A stretch of DNA of 64,000 bases, taken from Candidatus Methanoplasma sp. (GTDB lineage Archaea; Thermoplasmatota; Thermoplasmata; Methanomassiliicoccales; Methanomethylophilaceae). A program made the position numbers and the translations under genes. Below, piece after piece: positions 25,004 to 33,494 of the stretch. The notes under the pieces were generated by a model. The model searched no databases. It was not told where the DNA came from and saw only the letters and a list, made by a program, of their open reading frames with translations. The DNA lies in assembly GCA_031256955.1 (NCBI GenBank), contig JAIRPP010000014.1, positions 62,001 to 126,000 on the forward strand. Direction: 5' to 3'. Within the stretch, counting starts at the first letter, position 1. Every line of letters begins with the position of its first letter.

Positions 25004-25192
25004 TCAGAGGTCCAGGTCCACGAAGGCGGGCTTGCCCTCCGCCTTCCTCTTCATGTGCCCGCCGGGCCCCCCGCGGGCCACCCGGGCCTTCTCCATGCAT
25101 TCTTCGGAATCGCAGACGAAGGCCGCGAACGCTATGTGTGCGCACGGCCCGCCGCAGAACTCGCACCTGTGTTCGCCGAGGTCTATCGCCAT
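25004..25192 (-). CDS. Small zinc-finger-like protein
   Basis: A 62-residue minus-strand protein with CEFCGGPC and CDSEEC clusters that would bind one or more zinc ions, followed by a basic tail. The ATG at 25192 is preceded by GAGGGGGG. A TATA-like TTTATAACC at 25214-25222 overlaps the 3' end of nadC, so this gene may have its own promoter. No larger family is recognised; the cysteine spacing suggests nucleic-acid or protein binding. Confidence 0.75.
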   Translation of the reverse strand: MAIDLGEHRCEFCGGPCAHIAFAAFVCDSEECMEKARVARGGPGGHMKRKAEGKPAFVDLDL

Positions 25193-25214
25193 GGCCCCCC
25201 CTCTCAGTGGAAGG

Positions 25215-26171
25215 TTATAAACCTGTCTCCGCGCCGCCCGGCGCGGTCTCCCTCCAGTCCCTGCCGTGGACGGACGGGGCTCTGCGCGCCTCCTGCGGGG
25301 GAGCCGCGCCGCCCGGCGCGGCCTCGACAGGGGCCGCCTCCCTCCCCGGGGCGACGGGCCCGTCGGTGACGTCCATGGAGTAATGGACGGCCCTGGGCGA
25401 GTGCGTGAGCGCACCCATGGATATGATGTCGGCGCATGCGGCGTACTCGGCTATGTTCTCCGGGGTTATGTTCCCGGAAGCCTCTATCCTCACGCGCCCG
25501 TCTATGGCCCTGGCGAGGTCCCTGAGGGTCCTCGTCTCGCGCGGGCCCATGTGGTCCGCCATGATGACGTCCACCCCGCGCTTGGCGGCCATGATGCCGT
25601 CCCTCACGGTGGAGACCTCTATCTCCACCTTGATCCCCTTGGGTATCCCGCCCAGGGCGGAAAGGGCCGCCGCGACCCCCCCGCAGGCGGCTATGTGGTT
25701 GTCCTTGGCCATGGCCATGTCGTAGAGCCCGTCGCGGTGGGGCCACCCGCCCCCCAGGGCGATCGCCTTCTTTTCGAAGCGCCTGAACCCCGGGGTGGTC
25801 TTCCTGGTGCCTGCGACCACCGCCGTCCCGCCCGCGGCCTTTATGATCGCGTTCATGTCGGACGCCATCGTCGCTATGCCGCTCATCCTCATGAGGAAGT
25901 TGAGGGCGGTCCTCTCGCAGGCGAGCATGCCCCTGAGGGGGCCGCTCAGCCCGATCACGGCGGAGCCGCGGGCCACCCTGTCCCCGTCGCGGGCCAGGGG
26001 CTCGGCGCGCACCCCCATGAGGGCGAAGACGCCGCAGGCCTCCTCTATGCCCGCCGCGACCGCGTCCTCCTCGCACGTTATGACGCCGTACCCGTCTGTG
26101 TCCGGGACGAGCGCGGCCGACGTCACGTCGCCCGCGCCCAGGTCCTCGTCAAGGTACGGCCTCAGGTCCAT
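25215..26171 (-). CDS. nadC: Nicotinate-nucleotide pyrophosphorylase (quinolinate phosphoribosyltransferase)
   Basis: NadC joins quinolinate and PRPP to form nicotinate mononucleotide, carbon dioxide and pyrophosphate in NAD synthesis. The core (about 1-270) has all expected blocks: LDEDLGAGDVTSAAL, ERTALNFLMRMSGIAT, GTRKTTPGFR, KDNHI, and the final EASGNITPENIAEYA and ISMGALTHS phosphate-binding loops. The 318-residue protein is longer than usual because of a Pro/Ala/Arg-rich C-terminal extension of about 45 residues with no evident fold. It starts one base after the stop of the beta-CASP gene, so both are in one minus-strand operon. The stop is TAA. Confidence 0.95.
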   Translation of the reverse strand: MDLRPYLDEDLGAGDVTSAALVPDTDGYGVITCEEDAVAAGIEEACGVFALMGVRAEPLARDGDRVARGSAVIGLSGPLRGMLACERTALNFLMRMSGIATMASDMNAIIKAAGGTAVVAGTRKTTPGFRRFEKKAIALGGGWPHRDGLYDMAMAKDNHIAACGGVAAALSALGGIPKGIKVEIEVSTVRDGIMAAKRGVDVIMADHMGPRETRTLRDLARAIDGRVRIEASGNITPENIAEYAACADIISMGALTHSPRAVHYSMDVTDGPVAPGREAAPVEAAPGGAAPPQEARRAPSVHGRDWRETAPGGAETGL

Positions 26172-26172
26172 G

Positions 26173-27408
26173 TCATACTTCCAATTCGAATTCCTTCCCG
26201 AGCTCCGGGAGGATCACGTTGTAGTCCTGCAGGTCCGGCAGCAGGAGGTCGCGGGACTCGGAGTGCATGATGACCACGTTCTCCGGGTCGCACTTCCTCA
26301 CGAAGCGCACGAGCTCGTCGTGGCCGGCGTGGGCGGAGAAGTCGAACTTCTGGACCTCGCAGCTCACCTTGACGACCTCGCCGTCTATGGCCATGCAGCC
26401 CTGCTCCATCAGCATCCTGCCGTTGGTGTCCTCGGCCTGGTACCCAACCAGCAGGATAGCGCTCTTGGGGTCGTCCTTCAGCTCCCTTATGTATCCCAGC
26501 ACGGGCCCGCCGTCCAGCATGCCGCCGGTGGTGACTATGACCTGCCCCTTGGCGGCGTGCCTCCTCATGTCCGAGCCGCGGACCTCCGAGAAGGCGCGCT
26601 TGGCGGACTTGAGGGCCCTGGGGTCCCTGACGTACTCCGGGTACTGCATGAACAGGCCCGTGACGGACCTCCCCATGCCGTCGACCCACGCGTCGTAGCC
26701 CATGTCCTTCAGCACGAGCATGACCTCCTGGGTCCTCCCGACGGCGAAGCACGGTATTATCGCGGTCCCGCCGCGGGACACGACCTCGTCCACCTTGGCG
26801 ATGAACTTGGCGGCGGACTCCTTCCTCGGGGGGTGGTTCCTCCCGCCGTAGGTGCCCTCTATGAACAGGTTGGCGCACTTGACAGGCTTCGCCCCGCGGA
26901 CCAGCCTCTGGTCGGCGGTGTGTATGTCCCCGGTGTAGAGGGTGCTGGTGTCGCAGGCGAACTCGAACATGGCCGCCCCGGGCACGTGGCCCGCGGAGTG
27001 GAAGGTGACCTCCATCTTGCCGAGGTCGGCGGTGTCGCCGAAGGTGAACGGCACGACGTTCTCCATCGTGCGCTTCACGTCCCTGGCGGTGTAGGGCTCG
27101 TTGTACCCCTCCGCCTGGGCTATCTTCAGGCTGTCGAACATCATGAGCTCGGAAACCTCCGCCGACAGCGGGGTGGTGAAGAGCTCGCAGCCGTCCCTCC
27201 CGCACACCGCGGGGACCATCCCGCAGTGATCCAGGTGGCAGTGCGTCAGGAAGAGGTGGTCCACCCTGGGCGCCTCCATCGGGTACTCCGGAGGCTTCGA
27301 CGGGCTCATCCCGTATTCCACGAGCAGGGTCTTGCCCGCTCCCTCGATGGTCATCCCCATGCGGCCGACGACGTCGGCTCCCCCCAAGAATTTGAATTTC
27401 ATTCGCAT
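26173..27408 (-). CDS. Metallo-beta-lactamase/beta-CASP ribonuclease
   Basis: A 411-residue nuclease of the CPSF/Ysh1 family. It has an MBL fold with the HCHLDHCG zinc motif (about residues 56-63), HSAGHVPGA and the YTGDIHTADQRLV motif, and a beta-CASP insertion. The end of the fold is marked by TTGGMLDGG, GYQAEDTNG and FSAHAGHDEL. It lacks the KH domains of the large archaeal aCPSF1, so it corresponds to a smaller aCPSF2-like or RNase J-like enzyme expected to cut or trim RNA. The start has ATG CGA ATG, with AAGGAGAT upstream, so either ATG is possible. It is first in an operon with nadC, a pairing without obvious functional logic. Confidence 0.93.
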   Translation of the reverse strand: MRMKFKFLGGADVVGRMGMTIEGAGKTLLVEYGMSPSKPPEYPMEAPRVDHLFLTHCHLDHCGMVPAVCGRDGCELFTTPLSAEVSELMMFDSLKIAQAEGYNEPYTARDVKRTMENVVPFTFGDTADLGKMEVTFHSAGHVPGAAMFEFACDTSTLYTGDIHTADQRLVRGAKPVKCANLFIEGTYGGRNHPPRKESAAKFIAKVDEVVSRGGTAIIPCFAVGRTQEVMLVLKDMGYDAWVDGMGRSVTGLFMQYPEYVRDPRALKSAKRAFSEVRGSDMRRHAAKGQVIVTTGGMLDGGPVLGYIRELKDDPKSAILLVGYQAEDTNGRMLMEQGCMAIDGEVVKVSCEVQKFDFSAHAGHDELVRFVRKCDPENVVIMHSESRDLLLPDLQDYNVILPELGKEFELEV

Positions 27409-27688
27409 TAATCCTATCTCCTTTTTCTCGTATCCCTAACCTGCGGATCGCGCAGGATTTTGTGAAAAGAAGGCGCGTTCCGCCCCTCCTTCGACAGTGA
27501 TGGTGATCCCGTCAAGCGCGGGGCATGTCAGCATGGCCCGCTCCGGTCGCCCACGGTTATCTCGTATCCCTATATTTAATTTCCTAGTCCCACGCGCGGA
27601 GCCGCGCACGAGCCCCCGATATGGCCGGCGCGCCGCCCGCAACTCGCTCATCGCGCCCTGTGGGTCTATCGCCCCCGGGGCGTGTTCG

Positions 27689-29164
27689 ATGCGAAACTAC
27701 AAAAATAGGTACGTGCCTGTACGGCCCATGAGCGCGGTATCTGAAAAAGGCAAAGTCACAGGCGCGATCGGCATATCGGCGGCCGCCGTGTACGGACTGG
27801 CCCTCGTTCTGACCATAATGACGACCGATGGGTTCTCCATGGGCAGCAACAGGATAGAGCTGCTTTTCAGCGAGGATTACTATTCCTACGGATGCATCGC
27901 GGCGGGCCTGCTCCTGACCGCGTTCGGCGTCGCCCTGACGGTGTTCGGATCCGGTCCCAGGACGTTCATAGGGACCGTCCGCGGCGCGCTCGTGGCCCTG
28001 GCGGGAGTCCTGCTGGCGGTCATGGGCGTAACCAACGGGGAGCACTCCGAGGCGACGTGGATGCTCATAGCCGCGCTGATACTCACCGCCGCGGCGGACG
28101 CGGCGTACGACTGGGTGGTGGACATGAAGCTGTCCATAGCCATCTCCGTGGTCTTCCTGGCGCTCCTGGCGGGCGGCGCGTACGCCAGCCGGTCCACCAA
28201 CGACATCGGCGGGTTCATGCTCGCCCTGTTCGCGGTTCTCTGGGTGGTCTACCTCGGGCTCATGGCGCTCGCCCCGGTGGAGGACCGCGCCCCGTCCAAG
28301 GCCAAGGCGGGGCAGAAGAAGGGCGCGAAGGCCCAGGACGCCCCTAAGAAGAACGGCCCCGCCCCTCGCCCGTACCCTGCGAAGAAGGCCGAGCCCGCCA
28401 AGAAAGAGGCGGCCCCCAAGAAGGAGGCCCCGAAGCCCGAGGAGGCCAAGAAGGAGGCCCCGAAGGCGCAGCCCAAGATCCAGGCTCCCAAGAGGGAGGA
28501 GCCGGCCCAGGCCGCCCCCAAGAGGGAGGAGGCCAAGAAGGAGCCGCCCAAGCTGAAAGTCATGAGCTCCAGGGACGCGAACGCCGTCAAGACGCACGCG
28601 ATGAGGGAGAAGCAGGAGGAGCCGGCCCAGGCCGCCCCCGCGCCCGAACCCGTCCAGGAACCCGTCCAGGAACCCGCGCCCGAGCCGGCGCCGGAGCCCG
28701 CGCAGGCCCCCGAGCCGATCCCGGAGCCGATAGCCGAGCCCGTTCCCGAACCCGCGCCCGAGCAGATCCAGGAGCCCGAGCCGATCCCGGAGCCGATAGC
28801 CGAGGAGCCGGTCCCCGACCAAGAGGCAGAGCCTGCCCAGGCCGAGGACGAGGAGTTCGAGATCGAGCCCGAGACTCCCGATGCCCTCCTCCGCCGCGCC
28901 ACCTGGAACAAGGGCCTGAGGTGCAGGAGGGACTATGGGGAGCACCAGATACCCATAGCCTTCGTGAAGGGAAAGGTCGCGGTCTATGTGACCCCCGGGC
29001 CCGTCGAATCCCCGGAGGACGACGTCCTCAGGGGCGAGGGATGGACCGTCCTGCGCTACGCCGAGGGCGACATCTCCGACGGCAAGGAACAGGCCGACGA
29101 GATCAACAAGGCGGTCAAGGCCAACATAAAGGCGGAGGCCGCCGCCAAGAAGAGAAAGAAATGA
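27689..29164 (+). CDS. Polytopic membrane protein with K/P/E-rich linker and endonuclease-like C-terminal domain
   Basis: Up to 491 residues. The N-terminal part (about 20-190) has five or six hydrophobic segments. A long low-complexity linker rich in Lys, Pro, Glu and Ala follows (about 195-400), including repeated EPIPEPIAE-like units. A small C-terminal domain (about 405-480) then shows RRATWNKGLRCRRDYGE and GEGWTVLRYAEGDI, which recall DUF559/Vsr-type endonuclease folds, though the acidic catalytic residues are not evident. The start is uncertain: ATG 27689 or the nearly leaderless ATG 27728 with an AT-rich box before it. The design suggests a cytoplasmic domain tethered to the membrane by a flexible arm. 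The function is unknown. Confidence 0.75.
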   Translation: MRNYKNRYVPVRPMSAVSEKGKVTGAIGISAAAVYGLALVLTIMTTDGFSMGSNRIELLFSEDYYSYGCIAAGLLLTAFGVALTVFGSGPRTFIGTVRGALVALAGVLLAVMGVTNGEHSEATWMLIAALILTAAADAAYDWVVDMKLSIAISVVFLALLAGGAYASRSTNDIGGFMLALFAVLWVVYLGLMALAPVEDRAPSKAKAGQKKGAKAQDAPKKNGPAPRPYPAKKAEPAKKEAAPKKEAPKPEEAKKEAPKAQPKIQAPKREEPAQAAPKREEAKKEPPKLKVMSSRDANAVKTHAMREKQEEPAQAAPAPEPVQEPVQEPAPEPAPEPAQAPEPIPEPIAEPVPEPAPEQIQEPEPIPEPIAEEPVPDQEAEPAQAEDEEFEIEPETPDALLRRATWNKGLRCRRDYGEHQIPIAFVKGKVAVYVTPGPVESPEDDVLRGEGWTVLRYAEGDISDGKEQADEINKAVKANIKAEAAAKKRKK

Positions 29165-29211
29165 GCACCGAAACGCCCTTCCAAACCACTTTCTGAATCC
29201 TGGAGGCTGAG

Positions 29212-29901
29212 ATGGGAAAGCGCGCGCTGGGAACCGGGATGCGCTCCGCGCTGGGCGGATGGGGCGGGGTTTACGACCCCAAGCTGGCGCTGGCCTTCTG
29301 CCTCGCGCTGTCCGCCGTGCTCTGGTGGATCCCCGTCCTGGGGGCCGCCACCGCGGGATACGTATGCGGGCGCAAGGCGGGCTCGGTCACGCTGGGGACG
29401 GCGTGCTCCGCCGCCGCGGGAGCGATCGTCCTGGGCGCGGTCTCCGCCGCCTCCGCCATAACGGGCGGCGCGCCCTATCTGGACCCGTTCTATTCGTCCG
29501 GGAGCCTGGACCTGTCCAACCTAGGGGTCACGGTCGCGTTCGGCTTCGTCGGGGGCGTCCTGTCGAGGCAGGCCCGCAAGGAGACGGCCGACCTCCTGGC
29601 GGCCGGCGCGTGCGACTTCGCCGTGCGCCCCGCCGCCAGGTCCATCGCGCTGCACCGCAGGGGCAAGGCCCTCGGGTTCGAGAGCTTCGAGGACTGCATG
29701 GCGTCCCAGGCGATGTCCGTCAACCGGAACCCGGGCTCCACCAGGGAGCCCGCCGGCTCCGCCAGGCGCGACGCTCCCGGCGGGCCCGACCACGAGGCCG
29801 CCTCCCCGCGCGCCTCCGGCCCGCAGTACACCCCCACGAGGTCGGGGGAGGGCAGGAGCCCCTTCTCGGACATCCTGGAGAGGCAGGGCGGGAAGCGCTG
29901 A
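29212..29901 (+). CDS. Integral membrane protein of unknown function
   Basis: A 229-residue protein beginning after a good ribosome site (GGAGG, nine bases upstream), 47 nt after the preceding membrane-protein gene. There are three probable membrane segments (about 23-45, WWIPVLGAATAGYVCG; about 55-82, alanine-rich; about 100-118, VTVAFGFVGGVLS). A basic region and a disordered Pro/Ser/Arg tail to the end suggest a cytoplasmic C-terminus. No catalytic motif is visible. Proximity to the linker protein upstream suggests a shared transcript, and the two could work together at the membrane. Confidence 0.75.
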   Translation: MGKRALGTGMRSALGGWGGVYDPKLALAFCLALSAVLWWIPVLGAATAGYVCGRKAGSVTLGTACSAAAGAIVLGAVSAASAITGGAPYLDPFYSSGSLDLSNLGVTVAFGFVGGVLSRQARKETADLLAAGACDFAVRPAARSIALHRRGKALGFESFEDCMASQAMSVNRNPGSTREPAGSARRDAPGGPDHEAASPRASGPQYTPTRSGEGRSPFSDILERQGGKR

Positions 29902-30004
29902 TCCCGCGCGCGATGGCGCGAGCGCACAGCGCGCCTCCGCCCCTTTAGTCTTAAAAAAGGAAGGCTTTTAATACGGACAGCCTATGGAGGTACGAAGAGG
30001 CTGA

Positions 30005-30307
30005 TTGAATTTGTTTTGCTCCGCGTGTGGCTCGATGATGTTTCCCAAGGGGGGCGCTTATGTCTGCAATTCTTGCGGCAAGACCATGGAGGCCGAGAAG
30101 AAGCAGGCTTTCGTGACCAAGCTGGAGGACAAGGAGACGACCGTGATACACAGGGAGGAGGCGGTCCTGCCCAAGACCAGGATAGCCTGCCCCCAATGCA
30201 GCCACAGCGAGGCTTTTTTCATAATCAGGCAGACCCGCGCGGCGGACGAGCCTGAGACGAGGATATACCGCTGCTGCAAGTGCAGCCACAGCTGGAGAGA
30301 GTATTGA
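30005..30307 (+). CDS. tfs: Transcription factor S (TFS/RPB9-TFIIS-like)
   Basis: TFS stimulates cleavage of the nascent RNA by backtracked archaeal RNA polymerase. The 100-residue protein has an N-terminal zinc ribbon (CSACGSMM and CNSCG) and a C-terminal zinc ribbon (CPQC...CCKC). The acidic pair DE in the RAADEPETR loop inserts into the polymerase active site. The start is TTG at 30005 with GAGGCTGA close upstream; CTTTTAATACG near 29970 is the likely TATA box. It ends 18 bases before the PCNA gene, so replication and transcription factors share an operon. It appears complete. Confidence 0.93.
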   Translation: MNLFCSACGSMMFPKGGAYVCNSCGKTMEAEKKQAFVTKLEDKETTVIHREEAVLPKTRIACPQCSHSEAFFIIRQTRAADEPETRIYRCCKCSHSWREY

Positions 30308-30324
30308 TCGCGGGAGGTGCGGAC

Positions 30325-31062
30325 ATGTTCAAAGCAGAGATAAAATCCGAGACGCTGAAGGGGCTCGTCGGCGTGATATCGACCATCGTGGACGAGGTCA
30401 AGCTGAACGTCGCGCCCGGCGGCATAAAGCTGAGGGCGATGGATCAGGCCCACGTCGCCATGATCGAGCTCGAGGCGGGGGCGAAGGCGTTCGAGTCTTA
30501 CTCCGCGGACGAGATGGAGCTCGGGGTGGACCTGGACAAGATAAAGGCGGTCATAAAGCTGTCAGTGGCGGGCGATCTGATATCCATGGAGCTCGACGAG
30601 GCGAAGAGGAGGCTCGTGTTCAAGGTGGGCAGCATCACCCGCTCCATGAGCCTGATAGAGCCCTCCGGGATCGCGGTCCCGAAGGAGCTGAACCTCAGCC
30701 TGCAGTCCAGCGCGGACCTGGAGGTCGACCTGCTCCAGAAGGGCACCCGCGCGTCCGAATCCATATCGGACTACGTGCTGGTGACCCTCGGCGAGGATTC
30801 ATTCGAGATGGCCTGCGTCGGAGACACCGACGAGGCCAGGATGAGGGTGGACAAGAAGGACCTGGCCGGGTTCGAAGTCCCCGAGCCCGCCGGCAACCTG
30901 TATCCGCTGGACTACTTCGCCAACGTCGTGAAGGCGATACCATCCGGCACGCTAGTGAGGCTGGAGGAGGACGAGGGCCGCCCTCTCAGGATAAGGTTCT
31001 CGATGGCCAACGGGGAAGTCAAGGTGGCGTACATACTCGCCCCCAGGATAGAGAACGACTGA
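30325..31062 (+). CDS. pcn: DNA polymerase sliding clamp (PCNA)
   Basis: PCNA is the ring-shaped clamp that holds replication and repair enzymes on DNA. The 245-residue length is typical. Family features include the opening FKAEIKSETLKGLV, the DLDKIKAVIK and LIEPSGIAVPKEL segments of the interdomain region, and the C-terminal VKVAYILAPRIE strand. The ATG at 30325 follows GGAGGTG, a perfect anti-16S match. The ring is likely a homotrimer if this is the only copy in the genome, which cannot be judged from this window. The next gene (transketolase) begins 15 bases later. Confidence 0.95.
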   Translation: MFKAEIKSETLKGLVGVISTIVDEVKLNVAPGGIKLRAMDQAHVAMIELEAGAKAFESYSADEMELGVDLDKIKAVIKLSVAGDLISMELDEAKRRLVFKVGSITRSMSLIEPSGIAVPKELNLSLQSSADLEVDLLQKGTRASESISDYVLVTLGEDSFEMACVGDTDEARMRVDKKDLAGFEVPEPAGNLYPLDYFANVVKAIPSGTLVRLEEDEGRPLRIRFSMANGEVKVAYILAPRIEND

Positions 31063-31077
31063 GCTTCGAGTGAGACC

Positions 31078-31908
31078 ATGGGGCGCGGCATCAGAGAGCT
31101 GGAGGAGAAAGCGGGCCTTCTCAGGCGCGACGTCATCGAGATGACCACCGAGGCGGGCTCCGGCCACCCCGGCGGCTCCCTCTCTTCCGCGGACCTCCTG
31201 GCCGCCCTGTATTTCGAGGTCATGAGGCACGACCCGTCCGATCCCGGATGGGACGGCCGCGACAGGTTCGTCATGTCGAAGGGCCACGCCGCGCCCGCGC
31301 TGTACGCCGCGCTCGCCGAATCCGGGTACTTCCCCCGGGAGGAGCTGCTCACGCTCAGGAAGCTGGGCTCCCGCCTGCAGGGGCACCCCGTGCGCGGGAA
31401 GACCCCCGGCGTGGAGATGTCCACCGGGTCCCTGGGGCAGGGGCTCAGCATGGCGTGCGGGATCGCCCTGGCGGCCAAGCTGGACGGTAAGGATCACAGG
31501 ACGTTCTGCCTCCTCGGCGACGGGGAGCTCCAGAGCGGGCAGAACTGGGAGGCGGCGATGTTCGCGCGCCATCACCGCCTGAGCCGCCTGACCGCCTTCG
31601 TGGACCGCAACAGGCTCCAGATAAACGGGCTCACGGAGGACAACATGTCCCTGGACCCGCTGCCGGAGAAATGGCGCGCGTTCGGCTGGAACGTCATAAT
31701 CATAGACGGCCACGACATGGCGCAGATCCTCGAGGCCTGTCGCAAGTCCGGCCTGTCCGAGAGGAACCCCACGGTCGTCATAATGCACACGGTCAAAGGC
31801 AGGGGAGTGTCGTTCATGGAGAACAACCCGGAGTACCACGGCAAGGTATGCAAGCCGGGGGAAGAGGCCGAATCCGCCCTGGCGGAGCTCGGGAGGCGGC
31901 GCATATGA
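31078..31908 (+). CDS. Transketolase, N-terminal (thiamine-binding) subunit
   Basis: One half of a split archaeal transketolase, which moves two-carbon units between sugar phosphates using thiamine diphosphate. The 276-residue subunit has the [12 protein letters not shown] motif, [13 protein letters not shown], and the thiamine-binding [13 protein letters not shown]...NRLQINGLT region (GDG...N motif). It overlaps the C-terminal subunit by ATGA. With the transaldolase gene that follows, it supplies pentose and erythrose phosphates in the non-oxidative pathway, important in methanogens that lack the oxidative branch. It looks intact. Confidence 0.94.
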   Translation: MGRGIRELEEKAGLLRRDVIEMTTEAGSGHPGGSLSSADLLAALYFEVMRHDPSDPGWDGRDRFVMSKGHAAPALYAALAESGYFPREELLTLRKLGSRLQGHPVRGKTPGVEMSTGSLGQGLSMACGIALAAKLDGKDHRTFCLLGDGELQSGQNWEAAMFARHHRLSRLTAFVDRNRLQINGLTEDNMSLDPLPEKWRAFGWNVIIIDGHDMAQILEACRKSGLSERNPTVVIMHTVKGRGVSFMENNPEYHGKVCKPGEEAESALAELGRRRI

Positions 31909-32852
31909 AAGAGCTGGCGTCCCGCGACTATTACGGGAAGGCGCTCGCAGACCTGGCGGCGGACAGGGACATAGTCGTCCTGGACGCCGACCTGGCGGAG
32001 TCCACGAAGGCGTCCGAGTTCAGGAAGGTCGCGCCCGAGAGGTTCATAGAGGCGGGCATAGCCGAGCAGGACATGATCGGCGTGGCCGCTGGCCTGGCGG
32101 CCTCCGGCAAGACCGTGTTCGCGTCCACGTTCGCCGTCTTCGGCAGCGGGAGGTGCTGGGAGCAGATACGCCTGGCGGTCGCGTACCCCAGGCTCAACGT
32201 CAAGATAGTCACGACCCACAGCGGGATAAGCGTGGGCGAGGACGGGGCGTCCCACCAGGCCCTGGAGGACCTGGCCATAATGAGGGCCCTGCCCAACATG
32301 ACCGTCGTGTCGCCGGCGGACGCGCACGAGGCGTACGCCGCCACCAAGGCGATAGCGGCGTTCGACGGCCCCGTCTACATGAGGCTGGGGAGGGCGAAGT
32401 TCCCGGTGGTCACCGAGGAGGGCGCGGAGTTCAAGATAGGGGTCGCGACGGTCCTCAGGAGAGGGGCGGACGTCACGCTGGTGGGGACCGGCCAGATGGT
32501 CGCCCGCTGCCTGGAGGCGGCGGAGGCCCTGGAGGCGGAGGGCGTGGACGCCGAGGTCATAAACATGTCCACCGTCAAGCCCCTGGATTCCGTCGCGCTG
32601 TTCGAATCGGTGTCCAAGACCGGGTGCGCGGTCACCGCCGAGGAGCACAGCGTCATAGGCGGGCTGGGATCGGCCGTGGCGGAGTTCCTGTCCTGCGAGC
32701 TCCCGTCCCCGGTAACGATGATAGGCACCCGCGACACCTTCGGGGAGTCCGGCGCGCCTCCCGCCCTCATGGAGAGATACGGCCTGACCGCAGAATGCAT
32801 AAAGGCCGCGGCCATAAGGTCCATAGGGATGAAAAAGGAGCCGATCAGATGA
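31905..32852 (+). CDS. Transketolase, C-terminal subunit
   Basis: The partner half of the split transketolase, 315 residues. It has the pyrimidine-binding domain with the catalytic glutamate region ([20 protein letters not shown]), the [19 protein letters not shown] segment for substrate phosphate binding, and the C-terminal regulatory domain ([27 protein letters not shown]). It is coupled by ATGA on both sides, to the N-terminal subunit and to transaldolase. Subunits of this type assemble as heterotetramers in the cytosol. Confidence 0.95.
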   Translation: MKELASRDYYGKALADLAADRDIVVLDADLAESTKASEFRKVAPERFIEAGIAEQDMIGVAAGLAASGKTVFASTFAVFGSGRCWEQIRLAVAYPRLNVKIVTTHSGISVGEDGASHQALEDLAIMRALPNMTVVSPADAHEAYAATKAIAAFDGPVYMRLGRAKFPVVTEEGAEFKIGVATVLRRGADVTLVGTGQMVARCLEAAEALEAEGVDAEVINMSTVKPLDSVALFESVSKTGCAVTAEEHSVIGGLGSAVAEFLSCELPSPVTMIGTRDTFGESGAPPALMERYGLTAECIKAAAIRSIGMKKEPIR

Positions 32853-33493
32853 AGATATTCATAGACACAGCGAACCTCGACATGATCAGGGAGATAAACA
32901 GCTGGGGCGTCCTCGACGGAGTGACCACCAACCCCAGCCTCATAGCGAAGGAGGGCACGACCACGCCCGCGAGGGTCAGGGAGATCGCGGCGATCGTCGA
33001 CGGCCCCATATCCGCGGAGGCGATGTCCATGGACGCGGAGTCCATGATAAGGGAGGGCAGGGAGCTGGCCGCGATACACCCGAGCATAAACGTCAAGCTC
33101 CCCATGTGCGTCGACGCCCTCAAGGCGACCAAGGTGCTGTCGTCCGAGGGGATCGACGTGAACATGACCCTCATATTCTCTCCCAACCAGGCGCTGCTCG
33201 CCGCCAAGGCGGGCGCGAGGTACGTCTCCCCGTTCGTCGGGAGGCTGGACGACATAGGGTCCTACGGGTGCGACATGCTCGCGCAGACCGTGGACGTCGT
33301 CAGGGACTACGGGTTCGAGACCGAGGTCATCGCGGCCAGCATAAGGGGCCCGGTCCACGTCATGGAGGCGGCCGCCGCGGGGTGCCACATAGCCACCATC
33401 CCGTACGACGTCCTGAAGCAGATGGTCTCCCACCCCAAGACGGACGAGGGGATAAAGAAGTTCATAGCGGACTACGAGAAGTCCAAGAGATGA
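32849..33493 (+). CDS. Transaldolase (small TalC/MipB-type)
   Basis: A 214-residue member of the small transaldolase/fructose-6-phosphate aldolase family. Signatures are [26 protein letters not shown], the catalytic Lys in NVKLPMC (about residue 85), and [11 protein letters not shown]. It moves dihydroxyacetone units between sugar phosphates; a pure fructose-6-phosphate aldolase activity cannot be excluded from sequence, but its place directly after the split transketolase (ATGA overlap) favours transaldolase. Confidence 0.93.
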   Translation: MKIFIDTANLDMIREINSWGVLDGVTTNPSLIAKEGTTTPARVREIAAIVDGPISAEAMSMDAESMIREGRELAAIHPSINVKLPMCVDALKATKVLSSEGIDVNMTLIFSPNQALLAAKAGARYVSPFVGRLDDIGSYGCDMLAQTVDVVRDYGFETEVIAASIRGPVHVMEAAAAGCHIATIPYDVLKQMVSHPKTDEGIKKFIADYEKSKR

Positions 33494-33494
33494 C

